The notes under the pieces are model-generated. The model ran no database searches and was not told where the DNA came from. It saw only the letters and a program-made list of their open reading frames with translations. DNA of 5,608 nt. It comes from Acidobacteriaceae bacterium. GTDB lineage: Bacteria; Acidobacteriota; Terriglobia; Terriglobales; Acidobacteriaceae. Shown piece by piece: positions 1 through 5,608 of this stretch (the stretch's first letter is position 1; each line of letters opens with the position of its first letter). The stretch lies in assembly GCA_003165855.1 (NCBI GenBank), contig PMXH01000419.1, positions 11,707 to 17,314 of the forward strand. Direction: 5' to 3'. The translations under genes were made by a program, and so were the position numbers.

Positions 1-858
1 AAACTCCACGTTGGCCAATCCCAGCTCGGTGGCTAGCTGCTCCAACCTGCCGCGTTCCGGTCCATCCCCTGCGATGGTCAGGTGAAGATTTGGCAGGCGC
101 CGCATCGCGTGCAACAAGTCGTCTACTCCTTTTTCCGGCGACAACCGCCCGAAGTAAAGCAGCGGGGCATCTTCTGCGCGGCGCTCCGTAACCGCCTTCA
201 CTGTCTGGAAGTGAGGAAGAATCTCGAACTTAGCCGGGTCCCAACCGTGTTCGACGAATTTGTCGCGTACGAATTGACTGGGGGCAAGAAAGCAGTCCAC
301 GCATTTTCGGTACGTGCCCAGCCATTTGTGGACGTAAGCCTCCGCCACCAGCGTCATCCGCGCACCCCAACCCGGATAACATTTCTCCTTCAGCGCGTGC
401 CAGAATTCCCCACCCTTGCACGCCTCGCAAGCCTCTCCGCGCAACACCAGGTTATAGCTGGCGCACAGCACCTTGAAGTCATTCAGGTGATAGATAATAG
501 GGACTTTCTGCGCTTTCAACTCCCACAGGATCGACGGCGACAGATGGTGGTAGATATTCCGCACGTGGGCCACATCGGGCCGGAAGTCGGCGATCATCGC
601 CCGAATGCGGCTCCGTGCTTCGCGTGAATAAATCGCGTGCGCCGCCAGCCTCGCCCCGTGAAACCATCCGCACTGCTTCTTGAAATCAATGTGCGGTACG
701 AAATGGTGGTCGTAAGGCGTGGGGATGCCTCTTGAGTCAGCCATCGAAAACAGGGCCACTTCATGTCCATTCGATCGCATCAAGTCCATGGCTCCAAACA
801 GGTAGGCTTCGGTCCCGCTGAATGCGTAGTTATACTTGTTGCAAAACAATATCCTCAT
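1..858 (-). CDS. GT4-type glycosyltransferase, 3' part cut by the window edge
   Basis: Predicted GT-B glycosyltransferase; 286 codons are in the window and the frame runs open to position 1. It opens with MRILFCNKYNYAFSGTEAYL, the first strand and glycine-rich loop of the acceptor domain, then GHEVALFSM (31-39). FRPDVAHVRNIYHHLSP (92-108) and PIIYHLNDFK (120-129) follow. The donor domain begins at LLYFGRLSPEKGVDDLL (233-249) and continues with TIAGDGPERGRLEQL (261-275). The E-x7-E region would fall beyond the left edge. A cysteine cluster, C132, C144, C147 (CEAC, 144-147) and C160, interrupts the acceptor domain and resembles a metal-binding knuckle; C186 and C189 follow. The start ATG lies inside the end of the upstream gene (29 bp overlap) with GGAG eight bases before it, which points to translational coupling. 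It is probably another sugar-adding enzyme of the same pathway; specificity is unknown. Confidence 0.93.
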   Translation of the reverse strand, partial: MRILFCNKYNYAFSGTEAYLFGAMDLMRSNGHEVALFSMADSRGIPTPYDHHFVPHIDFKKQCGWFHGARLAAHAIYSREARSRIRAMIADFRPDVAHVRNIYHHLSPSILWELKAQKVPIIYHLNDFKVLCASYNLVLRGEACEACKGGEFWHALKEKCYPGWGARMTLVAEAYVHKWLGTYRKCVDCFLAPSQFVRDKFVEHGWDPAKFEILPHFQTVKAVTERRAEDAPLLYFGRLSPEKGVDDLLHAMRRLPNLHLTIAGDGPERGRLEQLATELGLANVEF

Positions 859-2155
859 GAGGAGGGCTCCAATCCTGGTTCGTCCAATCCTGGTTCGTGA
901 GATCTCGGGCTGCGAAATCCTGGGTTGCGATTAGCTGCAGGAACCGGTCGCCAAACTGCGTCAGGTTCTTCCTGCGATTAAAGTTGCGAAGCACTTGCGC
1001 TCGCGCCGCGTGCCGGATCCAGTCCAGCCGGCTCGCTGCACAGCGATCCTCCGAGCGCATCAGTACGTTGAGGAAGAGAATCCTGGCCACAAAATCTTCC
1101 AGTGCCCCCGGCGTATAAAGAAATCCCGTTTTCCCGGGAATGACGATCTCCGGAATTCCCGTGATCGCCGGCGCGAGCACCAATCGGCCCCTGATCATCG
1201 CCTCCATCAACACCAACGGAATTCCTTCGCTGCGGCTGGTCAGCACGACCAGGTCGGCGCGCCGGTAGAGTGAATCCATCTGCGACCGACCGACGTGGCC
1301 GATCAGCAGGAACCTTCCTTCTAGTTGGTTTTTACGGATGAGCGATTCCAGCCGCCGCCGCTCCGGGCCCTCGCCCGCAGTCAGACACTCAAAGTCGACT
1401 CCACGGTCGCGCAGTCGAGCACAGGCGCGCACCAGAAATGCATGATCCTTCACCGCATGGAGACGTCCTACGCTCACCAAAGTTAAGGCGCGGCGCACGT
1501 TTGGAGGAACTCTCTCCAGAAACTCCGCGGTTGCTACAGCGTCTACGCCCAACCGCGACACAATAATCTTTCCCGTGTCCACCCCGGGAAAATGCTCCAG
1601 AATGTAGCGGCGGTTGTACTCCGAGATGGTCATACAAGAACGGCAATTCTTCAGTTTTGCATCGAGATAGGCGCCGTGAACCAGTAGGTCGGACCCGTGC
1701 AGGGTCAGGCTGAAACTCACCCCCAGCAACCGGGCCGCCACCATCGCGATCCATGACCCGAAGTAGCCGTGGTGCACATGAATGTGATCTACTCCACGGT
1801 CTCGCAGCAGCACCGCGTAATACGCCCCCAACCACGTGTGCAGCAGGGTTTTCAGCCGACGCTTGGGCGATTCCTCTCCCGCCAGGAGCGTCCGCCTCAC
1901 CAAGTCGGCAATCCGCTCCCAGCGCTGCACTGCCAACCCAACCGCTCGTAGAAGAGTCAGCACTCGAAGCGGTTGGAGACAGAGAATTTCAGTCGCGGAG
2001 AATGTGTTGAGCTGTCCAGGTCGCGCCGAATTCGCTCTTCGCACGCTCCCCGGAATGACCTTCACTCCACGTCGCCGCAGTTCCTGAATTTCCTCGCCCA
2101 CATAGGGCTCCACGGCGGCGGGAAATTGATTCGCGAGATAAGCAATCGTGAGCAT
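830..2155 (-). CDS. GT4-type glycosyltransferase, exopolysaccharide/colanic-acid-like
   Basis: Predicted retaining GT-B glycosyltransferase acting at the cytoplasmic face of the membrane on a lipid-linked oligosaccharide. It has 441 residues. The N-terminal half opens with LTIAYLANQFP (2-12) and has HIHVHHGYFGSW (124-135) and SLTLHGSDLLVHG (149-161), the acceptor-side pattern of colanic-acid/exopolysaccharide transferases. The C-terminal donor half starts near SVGRLHAVKDH (228-238), followed by AGEGPER (260-266). The E-x7-E motif is SEGIPLVLMEAM (309-320; E310 and E318), followed by ITGIPEIV (331-338). The fold is complete, so the gene looks intact. It starts 36 bp after the ligase-like gene. 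The ATG has only a poor ribosome-binding site (GGAT, very close), so translation may be modest or rely on coupling. The tail after about residue 409 is low-complexity and carries TNQDW twice in tandem, with a degenerate ATQDF before it. The end overlaps the next gene by 29 bp. Donor and acceptor sugars are unknown. Confidence 0.93.
   Translation of the reverse strand: MLTIAYLANQFPAAVEPYVGEEIQELRRRGVKVIPGSVRRANSARPGQLNTFSATEILCLQPLRVLTLLRAVGLAVQRWERIADLVRRTLLAGEESPKRRLKTLLHTWLGAYYAVLLRDRGVDHIHVHHGYFGSWIAMVAARLLGVSFSLTLHGSDLLVHGAYLDAKLKNCRSCMTISEYNRRYILEHFPGVDTGKIIVSRLGVDAVATAEFLERVPPNVRRALTLVSVGRLHAVKDHAFLVRACARLRDRGVDFECLTAGEGPERRRLESLIRKNQLEGRFLLIGHVGRSQMDSLYRRADLVVLTSRSEGIPLVLMEAMIRGRLVLAPAITGIPEIVIPGKTGFLYTPGALEDFVARILFLNVLMRSEDRCAASRLDWIRHAARAQVLRNFNRRKNLTQFGDRFLQLIATQDFAARDLTNQDWTNQDWSPPHEDIVLQQV
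867..870 (-). promoter_or_regulatory. Ribosome-binding site of the last glycosyltransferase gene
   Basis: GGAG on the minus strand, eight bases before the ATG at 858. It decides the start of the open-ended glycosyltransferase. It lies inside the coding sequence of the preceding gene and touches the end of a 15-bp tandem repeat, so ribosomes finishing the upstream gene pass over it. Confidence 0.7.
868..897. repeat. Perfect 15-bp tandem duplication inside a coding region
   Basis: The plus-strand unit tccaatcctggttcg occurs twice back to back (868-882 and 883-897). Being 15 bp it keeps frame and encodes TNQDW twice on the minus strand near the end of the 441-residue glycosyltransferase. A degenerate third copy around 914-928 encodes ATQDF. 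The copy nearest the next gene supplies the GGA of that gene's ribosome-binding site. Confidence 0.9.
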
Positions 2156-2191
2156 GGGATCCGAGAGGTACGGTATCGATGGGGATGAGGC

Positions 2192-3556
2192 TTAATGGAT
2201 GGCGGCGCGAAATACTTTGAGAGGACGGCCTACGCAGTGTTCTAGATTTCCTGTTGCGCGATGCCGCTGCGCGGCCAGCATCCCCGCCAAAGTGAACAGG
2301 AATCCATTCACGAACTGATAGTTCATCACGACAACCGCCGCGTTTACCCAGTAGACACCCAGCAAGATGGGCCACATGGCGTGAAATTGCTGATTTAGTA
2401 GACCTTCGCATTCGGCCCGCGGAACCCGGCCTCGCCCAAGTCTCAAGAGCTCCCACATCAGCCACACGTACAGCGCCAAACCGAAAATGCCATGTTCAAC
2501 AAGTATTTCCAGGTATGTATTGTGTGGATATAGCTCCTTTTCCTTGTAGCCGCTCACATGCCGCGCCAACTCCTCCGGCATCTGGTTCACGCCCCACCCG
2601 GTCAAGGGTTTTTCCAGGAACATCTGCCAGCCTCCGGCGTAGACCGCCTGCCGGAAATCAAGCGGGCCAGACTCATGCAGTCGTTCCGTCAGCGCGCGGC
2701 GCTGATCATCGAAGCTCAACGTGATGAGCAGACCCACCGCTCCCACCATCGCCACGGCAATGCAGACCCGCCGCAGCCTCCGGTTATTCGAGCGCAGAAT
2801 CAGAACCCCAACACTGACCGCGAAGGAAAGCCAGACGGCACGCGTCATCGTCGCCAGAATTGCAACCGGTACGGAAGCCAGCAGCACAGCAGCTTTCAGA
2901 CCGCGAATTCTTCTTCGGAGAAACGCGTGCAGCGCCAGCAGTCCCAGAAGATTCAAGGAAACGCCGTTGGCCACGGCCTGCAGTAGCGGCCCCCGCGCCC
3001 GGTCGGCGTGGTAGCCCAGGCTTTCATCGAGGATGAAGCGCGGAAAGATCAAGGACTTGGCCCCGACCATGAAAGCGATCGAAGTGAAACATAGATAGGC
3101 CAGCACCACGAGAGCGAAACCCTCGAACCGACGCAGTCGCCGCTCCTCCTGAAACACCAGCCCCGCCAAATGAAACAGCGCGAATGGCACAATGAACTTT
3201 GCCGCCACCAGACACCAGGTCTGGTTGTCGAACGGTTGCTCCATCACGCTCGCGACCGCCAAGACTGTCAGCCCGATCATCGGCCACGTCGCCCGCTCTA
3301 CCACCACGAACCTCTGCCGCGTCACAACTGCTCGTCCCGCTACTCCGAGCGCCAGCAGCACAAACGCCACTCGATCGATCTTGTAGAAAGGCACATCGGG
3401 ATGACGCAGCAGCATCGCCGTCAGTGCCGCCAGGAACAGTACAGTCGGTGCCGTCGCCATCGCGTGCAGCGGACGCAGCCCCACCTGGACGCTTCTTCTG
3501 GATGCCTCCCCTGCCAAAGCAGCGGGTGCTCCCATCCTCGCCACAGAAACCGACAT
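2192..3556 (-). CDS. O-antigen ligase/polymerase-like membrane protein (Wzy_C family)
   Basis: Predicted polytopic inner-membrane protein that either polymerises lipid-linked repeat units (Wzy) or transfers the glycan to an acceptor (WaaL-like) on the periplasmic side. It has 454 residues from ATG with many hydrophobic segments (for example about 36-50, 63-75, 92-104, 118-134, 145-164, 195-213, 221-253, 264-281, 355-371, 394-430). The family signature is clear: PLTGWGVNQ (317-325), then after a soluble loop YPHNTYLEILVEHGIFGL (343-360), including the conserved His-Asn and Glu-x-x-Gly. TMTRAVWL (236-243) and RARGPLLQAVANG (186-198) match the arginine-bearing loops expected of these proteins. 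I chose ATG at 3556 because it shares its A with the preceding TGA stop and has a good GGGGGAG upstream; a TTG one codon earlier is possible. The order PHPT, polymerase/ligase, glycosyltransferases is typical of Wzx/Wzy loci. Ligase and polymerase cannot be told apart from sequence alone. Confidence 0.88.
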   Translation of the reverse strand: MSVSVARMGAPAALAGEASRRSVQVGLRPLHAMATAPTVLFLAALTAMLLRHPDVPFYKIDRVAFVLLALGVAGRAVVTRQRFVVVERATWPMIGLTVLAVASVMEQPFDNQTWCLVAAKFIVPFALFHLAGLVFQEERRLRRFEGFALVVLAYLCFTSIAFMVGAKSLIFPRFILDESLGYHADRARGPLLQAVANGVSLNLLGLLALHAFLRRRIRGLKAAVLLASVPVAILATMTRAVWLSFAVSVGVLILRSNNRRLRRVCIAVAMVGAVGLLITLSFDDQRRALTERLHESGPLDFRQAVYAGGWQMFLEKPLTGWGVNQMPEELARHVSGYKEKELYPHNTYLEILVEHGIFGLALYVWLMWELLRLGRGRVPRAECEGLLNQQFHAMWPILLGVYWVNAAVVVMNYQFVNGFLFTLAGMLAAQRHRATGNLEHCVGRPLKVFRAAIH

Positions 3557-5043
3557 CAATCCCCACTCCCCCGCAAGACTGCTCCTGCGGTCTTTAGCAG
3601 AATCCGCATGTCCATCCCCAGGCTCCAGCAGTGGATGTACTCAATATCCAAGTTCATCCCGGTTTGAAAGGATGGATTCCGCCGCGCCATCACCTGCCAA
3701 AGTCCGGTCATTCCCGGGATCACATCCAGCCGCGGCAAATGCTCAATCGCGTATCCCGCAACGTCATCCAGCGGGTGGGGCCTCGGTCCCACCAGGCTCA
3801 TCTCGCCTTTCAGCACGTTCAACAGCTGCGGAAGCTCATCCAGACTGTAGCGGCGCAGGAATCTTCCGATCGGCGTGATTCGCGGATCGTGTGCGATCTT
3901 GAAGAATGGGCCCGACCTCTGATTTCGTTTCCGCAGTTTCTCTTTCAGATCGTCCGCGTCCTTCACCATGGTTCGAAACTTATAGCACCGAAACGGCTTC
4001 CCCTTGCGTCCCGCGCGCGGCGCCGCATAAAGCACAGGCCCCGGCGAACCCAGTTTGATCAGGATCGCGATCAGCGCCAGTGCCGGTGCCATCAACATCA
4101 GCGCGGTTCCCGCCGCGGCTACGTCCAGCGCACGTTTCACCAGTAATCCCCGAACCGGCAACTCTTCTTCATGCAGCGAAATCAGTGGAATGCTCCCCAT
4201 GCTTTGCGATTCCCGCGTCGGCTCGCAACCAAACAGGTCGGGCGCCATCTTCACGTCCAGCCGCAGTCGCCGGGCGGCGTGCAGCACGCGCAGCGTCAGG
4301 TTCCGGTCATGCGGCGCCGCCACAATCACCTCGTCCACGAATCCCGTGCGGGCCAGTTCCGCCAAATCGCTGGTGCGTCCCACCACGCCGTTTCCCAACG
4401 GCTTTCTCTCGTCCAGAAAACCACAAACCGACCGGTCCATCTCCGGATGCTTGTCCAGGTAGTCCGCTATTCGCCGGCCCAGTTCGCCGGCGCCCACGAT
4501 GAGCACATTCCGCGTGCCTCGCGTGGCTCGCACGCTGCGCAAGCGGCCCTCCCGTTCGGCCCATCGCCTTCCCAAAAGAGTGCCGCAGTGCAGGATTCCC
4601 GCGCTCCAGACCGCAGCCGCCTCCAGCACCGAGAAGCCTTGCAGTTGCAGCGCAGCGCTCAGCACCAACGTCGCCCAGAAGATGGCCATGCTCACGCTTC
4701 TCATTTGCTTGCGCCAGTCCGTCCCCGTGCCGCGTAGCCCGCCCGCCCCGCTCAATAGGTGGATCAAAGCCCCGTGCAGCAGCGCGATGCCCAGAAGGGT
4801 CGGCGAAATCGACGAGCTTCGGAGCAGGCCCGGGAACGTCGGCATGTGCGGAAATGCCGCGCGCAGCCGCAGGCATATTTCAGCCACCAGAACCCAGTTG
4901 AGCGTCACCAGCAGATAGTCCCTCAACGCCCCCGGACTTTCTTTCCGGGTCCGCCCGGCAGAGGCTGATCCTGGGATTAGGCGCGCAGCCCACTCGGTTC
5001 CCTGAGGTTTCGCTTGTCCTGGATTGAAAAAAGGAGAAGACAC
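3556..5043 (-). CDS. Polyprenyl-phosphate hexose-1-phosphate transferase (WbaP/WcaJ-like initiating enzyme)
   Basis: Predicted integral membrane phosphoglycosyltransferase that moves a sugar-1-phosphate from a nucleotide sugar to undecaprenyl phosphate, the first committed step of repeat-unit assembly. At 495 residues it has the usual large-PHPT length and order. Hydrophobic segments lie at about 42-60, 80-98, 117-135 and 137-157. A Rossmann-like domain follows with VLIVGAGELGRR (180-191). A hydrophobic stretch at about 305-331 leads into the catalytic domain with KGKPFRCYKFRTM (347-359), the Asp-Glu pair in SLDELPQLLN (400-409), KGEMSLVGPRP (412-422) and GMTGLWQV (444-451). All the expected catalytic-domain motifs are present. 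The usual Q-x-R-x-G approach to the catalytic domain reads AAPRAG here, a mild variation. The start is GTG with GAAG seven bases upstream, just after the antiterminator stop. No better in-frame start precedes the first membrane segment, and the polar first 40 residues leave some doubt. Sugar specificity cannot be read from the sequence. Confidence 0.95.
   Translation of the reverse strand: MSSPFFNPGQAKPQGTEWAARLIPGSASAGRTRKESPGALRDYLLVTLNWVLVAEICLRLRAAFPHMPTFPGLLRSSSISPTLLGIALLHGALIHLLSGAGGLRGTGTDWRKQMRSVSMAIFWATLVLSAALQLQGFSVLEAAAVWSAGILHCGTLLGRRWAEREGRLRSVRATRGTRNVLIVGAGELGRRIADYLDKHPEMDRSVCGFLDERKPLGNGVVGRTSDLAELARTGFVDEVIVAAPHDRNLTLRVLHAARRLRLDVKMAPDLFGCEPTRESQSMGSIPLISLHEEELPVRGLLVKRALDVAAAGTALMLMAPALALIAILIKLGSPGPVLYAAPRAGRKGKPFRCYKFRTMVKDADDLKEKLRKRNQRSGPFFKIAHDPRITPIGRFLRRYSLDELPQLLNVLKGEMSLVGPRPHPLDDVAGYAIEHLPRLDVIPGMTGLWQVMARRNPSFQTGMNLDIEYIHCWSLGMDMRILLKTAGAVLRGSGD
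3566..3572 (-). promoter_or_regulatory. Ribosome-binding site of the ligase-like gene
   Basis: The minus strand reads GGGGGAG, nine bases before the ATG at 3556, inside the end of the sugar transferase gene. Stop and start are fused as TGATG (3558-3554), sharing the A. This supports ATG at 3556 rather than the TTG one codon upstream, and suggests termination-reinitiation coupling that would balance the two membrane proteins. Confidence 0.65.
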
Positions 5044-5052
5044 GGAGACACT

Positions 5053-5583
5053 TCAGACCAATTCCAACTCGTACCCCTTGATCTCGATTGCCAGCGAGCG
5101 CTGGATCGACTCAATCGAGATCACCAGCTTTCCCTCTTCGTGTTGCACCAGCACTCCTTCCAACCCGTGCAGGCAACCGCCCTTGATCCTTACGCGCTGC
5201 CCCGCCTTCACGAACGGGTGCAGGGAAAACAGCCCCTTCCCTTGCAGCAGCAGCTGCAGATCTTCAATCTGCTTCGGCGGCACCGCGGCTACGATCCCTC
5301 CAAAGCTTACGAAGCCGATCAGTCCCGCAGTATGCAACACCGCTTGCCGCGCATCCCGCGATTGATCGATATGCACGAACGCGTATCCCGGGAACAGAGG
5401 AATCGTCACGATCTTCTGGCGGTCGCTCCATGCGTGATGTTCCGTCAGCACCGGCAGGTAGACTTCACAGCTCTTGTGATTGAGCTGCGCCACCACCCTT
5501 TTCTCGAACCGGTACCGCGTCTGAACCGCAAACCACTGCGCCAGGGATGCCCCTACTACCGGCTGCGGCTGCGTTGCTGTCAA
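5053..5583 (-). CDS. NusG-like specialised transcription antiterminator (UpxY/RfaH type), N-terminus uncertain
   Basis: Predicted paralogue of the elongation factor NusG that acts on RNA polymerase in the cytoplasm; relatives such as UpxY and RfaH keep polymerase going through long capsule, O-antigen or exopolysaccharide operons. About 176 residues in two domains. The NGN domain (about 15-115) has the opening WFAVQTRYRFEKRV (17-30), then EVYLP (40-44), WSDR (52-55) and the core IPLFPGYAFVHID (61-73). The KOW-type C-terminal domain (about 124-176) has VKAGQRVRIKGG followed by LEGVLV. The length fits the family. It is the first gene of the set, 9 bp before the sugar transferase, which is where UpxY-type regulators usually sit. 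The 5583 start is TTG with a weak GGGG eight bases upstream. The frame stays open to the window edge with no ATG, GTG or TTG in the few upstream codons, so the real start may lie outside. Housekeeping NusG is less likely, because that gene normally sits beside secE and ribosomal protein genes. Confidence 0.85.
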   Translation of the reverse strand: MTATQPQPVVGASLAQWFAVQTRYRFEKRVVAQLNHKSCEVYLPVLTEHHAWSDRQKIVTIPLFPGYAFVHIDQSRDARQAVLHTAGLIGFVSFGGIVAAVPPKQIEDLQLLLQGKGLFSLHPFVKAGQRVRIKGGCLHGLEGVLVQHEEGKLVISIESIQRSLAIEIKGYELELV

Positions 5584-5608
5584 ACGGACAACCCCAACCG
5601 CCGGGACC

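Noticed and set aside
82..627. 181-codon open frame on the plus strand
   Set aside because: It lies opposite the left-edge glycosyltransferase, whose minus-strand translation matches a known family throughout. The plus-strand product has no recognisable motif and is a GC-rich shadow.
1131..1140. Perfect 10-bp palindrome ttcccgggaa, considered as an operator
   Set aside because: It lies deep inside the glycosyltransferase coding region, far from any start, and encodes the conserved PGKTG segment.
2156..2191. 36-bp gap between the ligase-like gene and the glycosyltransferase, considered as a promoter or terminator
   Set aside because: No convincing -10/-35 pair and no hairpin with a T run; the small ATCGAT and GGATCC palindromes are too short to mean anything.
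1989..2465. 158-codon minus-strand frame bridging the ligase-like and glycosyltransferase genes
   Set aside because: It is out of frame with both genes, its product is Arg/Ser/Gly-rich with no domain, and both overlapping genes have clear family motifs.
4171..4737. 188-codon plus-strand frame and other long frames opposite the sugar transferase
   Set aside because: Low-complexity, Arg/Gln/His/Pro-rich products typical of the antisense of a GC-rich gene; they overlap a well-supported enzyme.
4929..4952. Short inverted repeats (CCCGG/CCGGG and CGGAC/GTCCG) considered as a hairpin
   Set aside because: Stems are only 5 bp, mutually exclusive, inside coding sequence and without a T tract; expected by chance in GC-rich DNA.
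5020..5052. Pyrimidine-rich tract with a six-T run on the minus strand just after the antiterminator stop, considered as a terminator or slippage site
   Set aside because: No GC-rich hairpin precedes the T run, and the run lies in the first codons of the sugar transferase. A six-base run alone is weak evidence for programmed slippage.

Overview
The window is a stretch of a bacterial surface- or exopolysaccharide biosynthesis locus. All five protein-coding genes lie on the minus strand, so the gene order runs from high to low coordinates: a NusG-like specialised antiterminator (5583-5053), a membrane polyprenyl-phosphate sugar-1-phosphate transferase (5043-3556), an O-antigen ligase/polymerase-like membrane protein (3556-2192), a GT4-type glycosyltransferase (2155-830) and a second GT4-type glycosyltransferase that runs off the left edge (858-1). 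Junctions are tight (9 bp gap, 1 bp overlap, 36 bp gap, 29 bp overlap), and I see no terminator or internal promoter. The five genes therefore look like one transcription unit whose promoter lies upstream of the right edge and whose distal genes lie beyond the left edge.

How the genes would work together (inference from family knowledge): the NusG paralogue would load onto RNA polymerase and keep it elongating through the long polysaccharide operon. The sugar transferase would put the first sugar phosphate on undecaprenyl phosphate at the inner face of the cytoplasmic membrane. The two GT-B glycosyltransferases would extend the lipid-linked oligosaccharide. The polytopic Wzy_C-type protein would polymerise or ligate the product on the periplasmic side. 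A flippase (Wzx), export genes and nucleotide-sugar genes are not in the window.

Organism: the moderately high GC content (roughly 55-60% by eye, not counted), GTG and possible TTG starts, and the character of the last glycosyltransferase (start MRILFCNKYNYAFSGTEAYL, a CEAC cysteine cluster) remind me of Acidobacteriota (Terriglobia) polysaccharide loci. That is an impression from memory, not a search result; another GC-rich Gram-negative is possible.

No tRNA, rRNA, CRISPR array, insertion sequence or attachment site is visible. The window is almost fully coding, and the long open frames on the plus strand are shadows of the minus-strand genes. The locus looks like an ordinary polysaccharide cluster. 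The points that deserve a second look are the antiterminator at its head, a 15-bp in-frame tandem duplication at the end of the first glycosyltransferase that overlaps the next gene's ribosome-binding site, and a four-cysteine cluster in the second glycosyltransferase.
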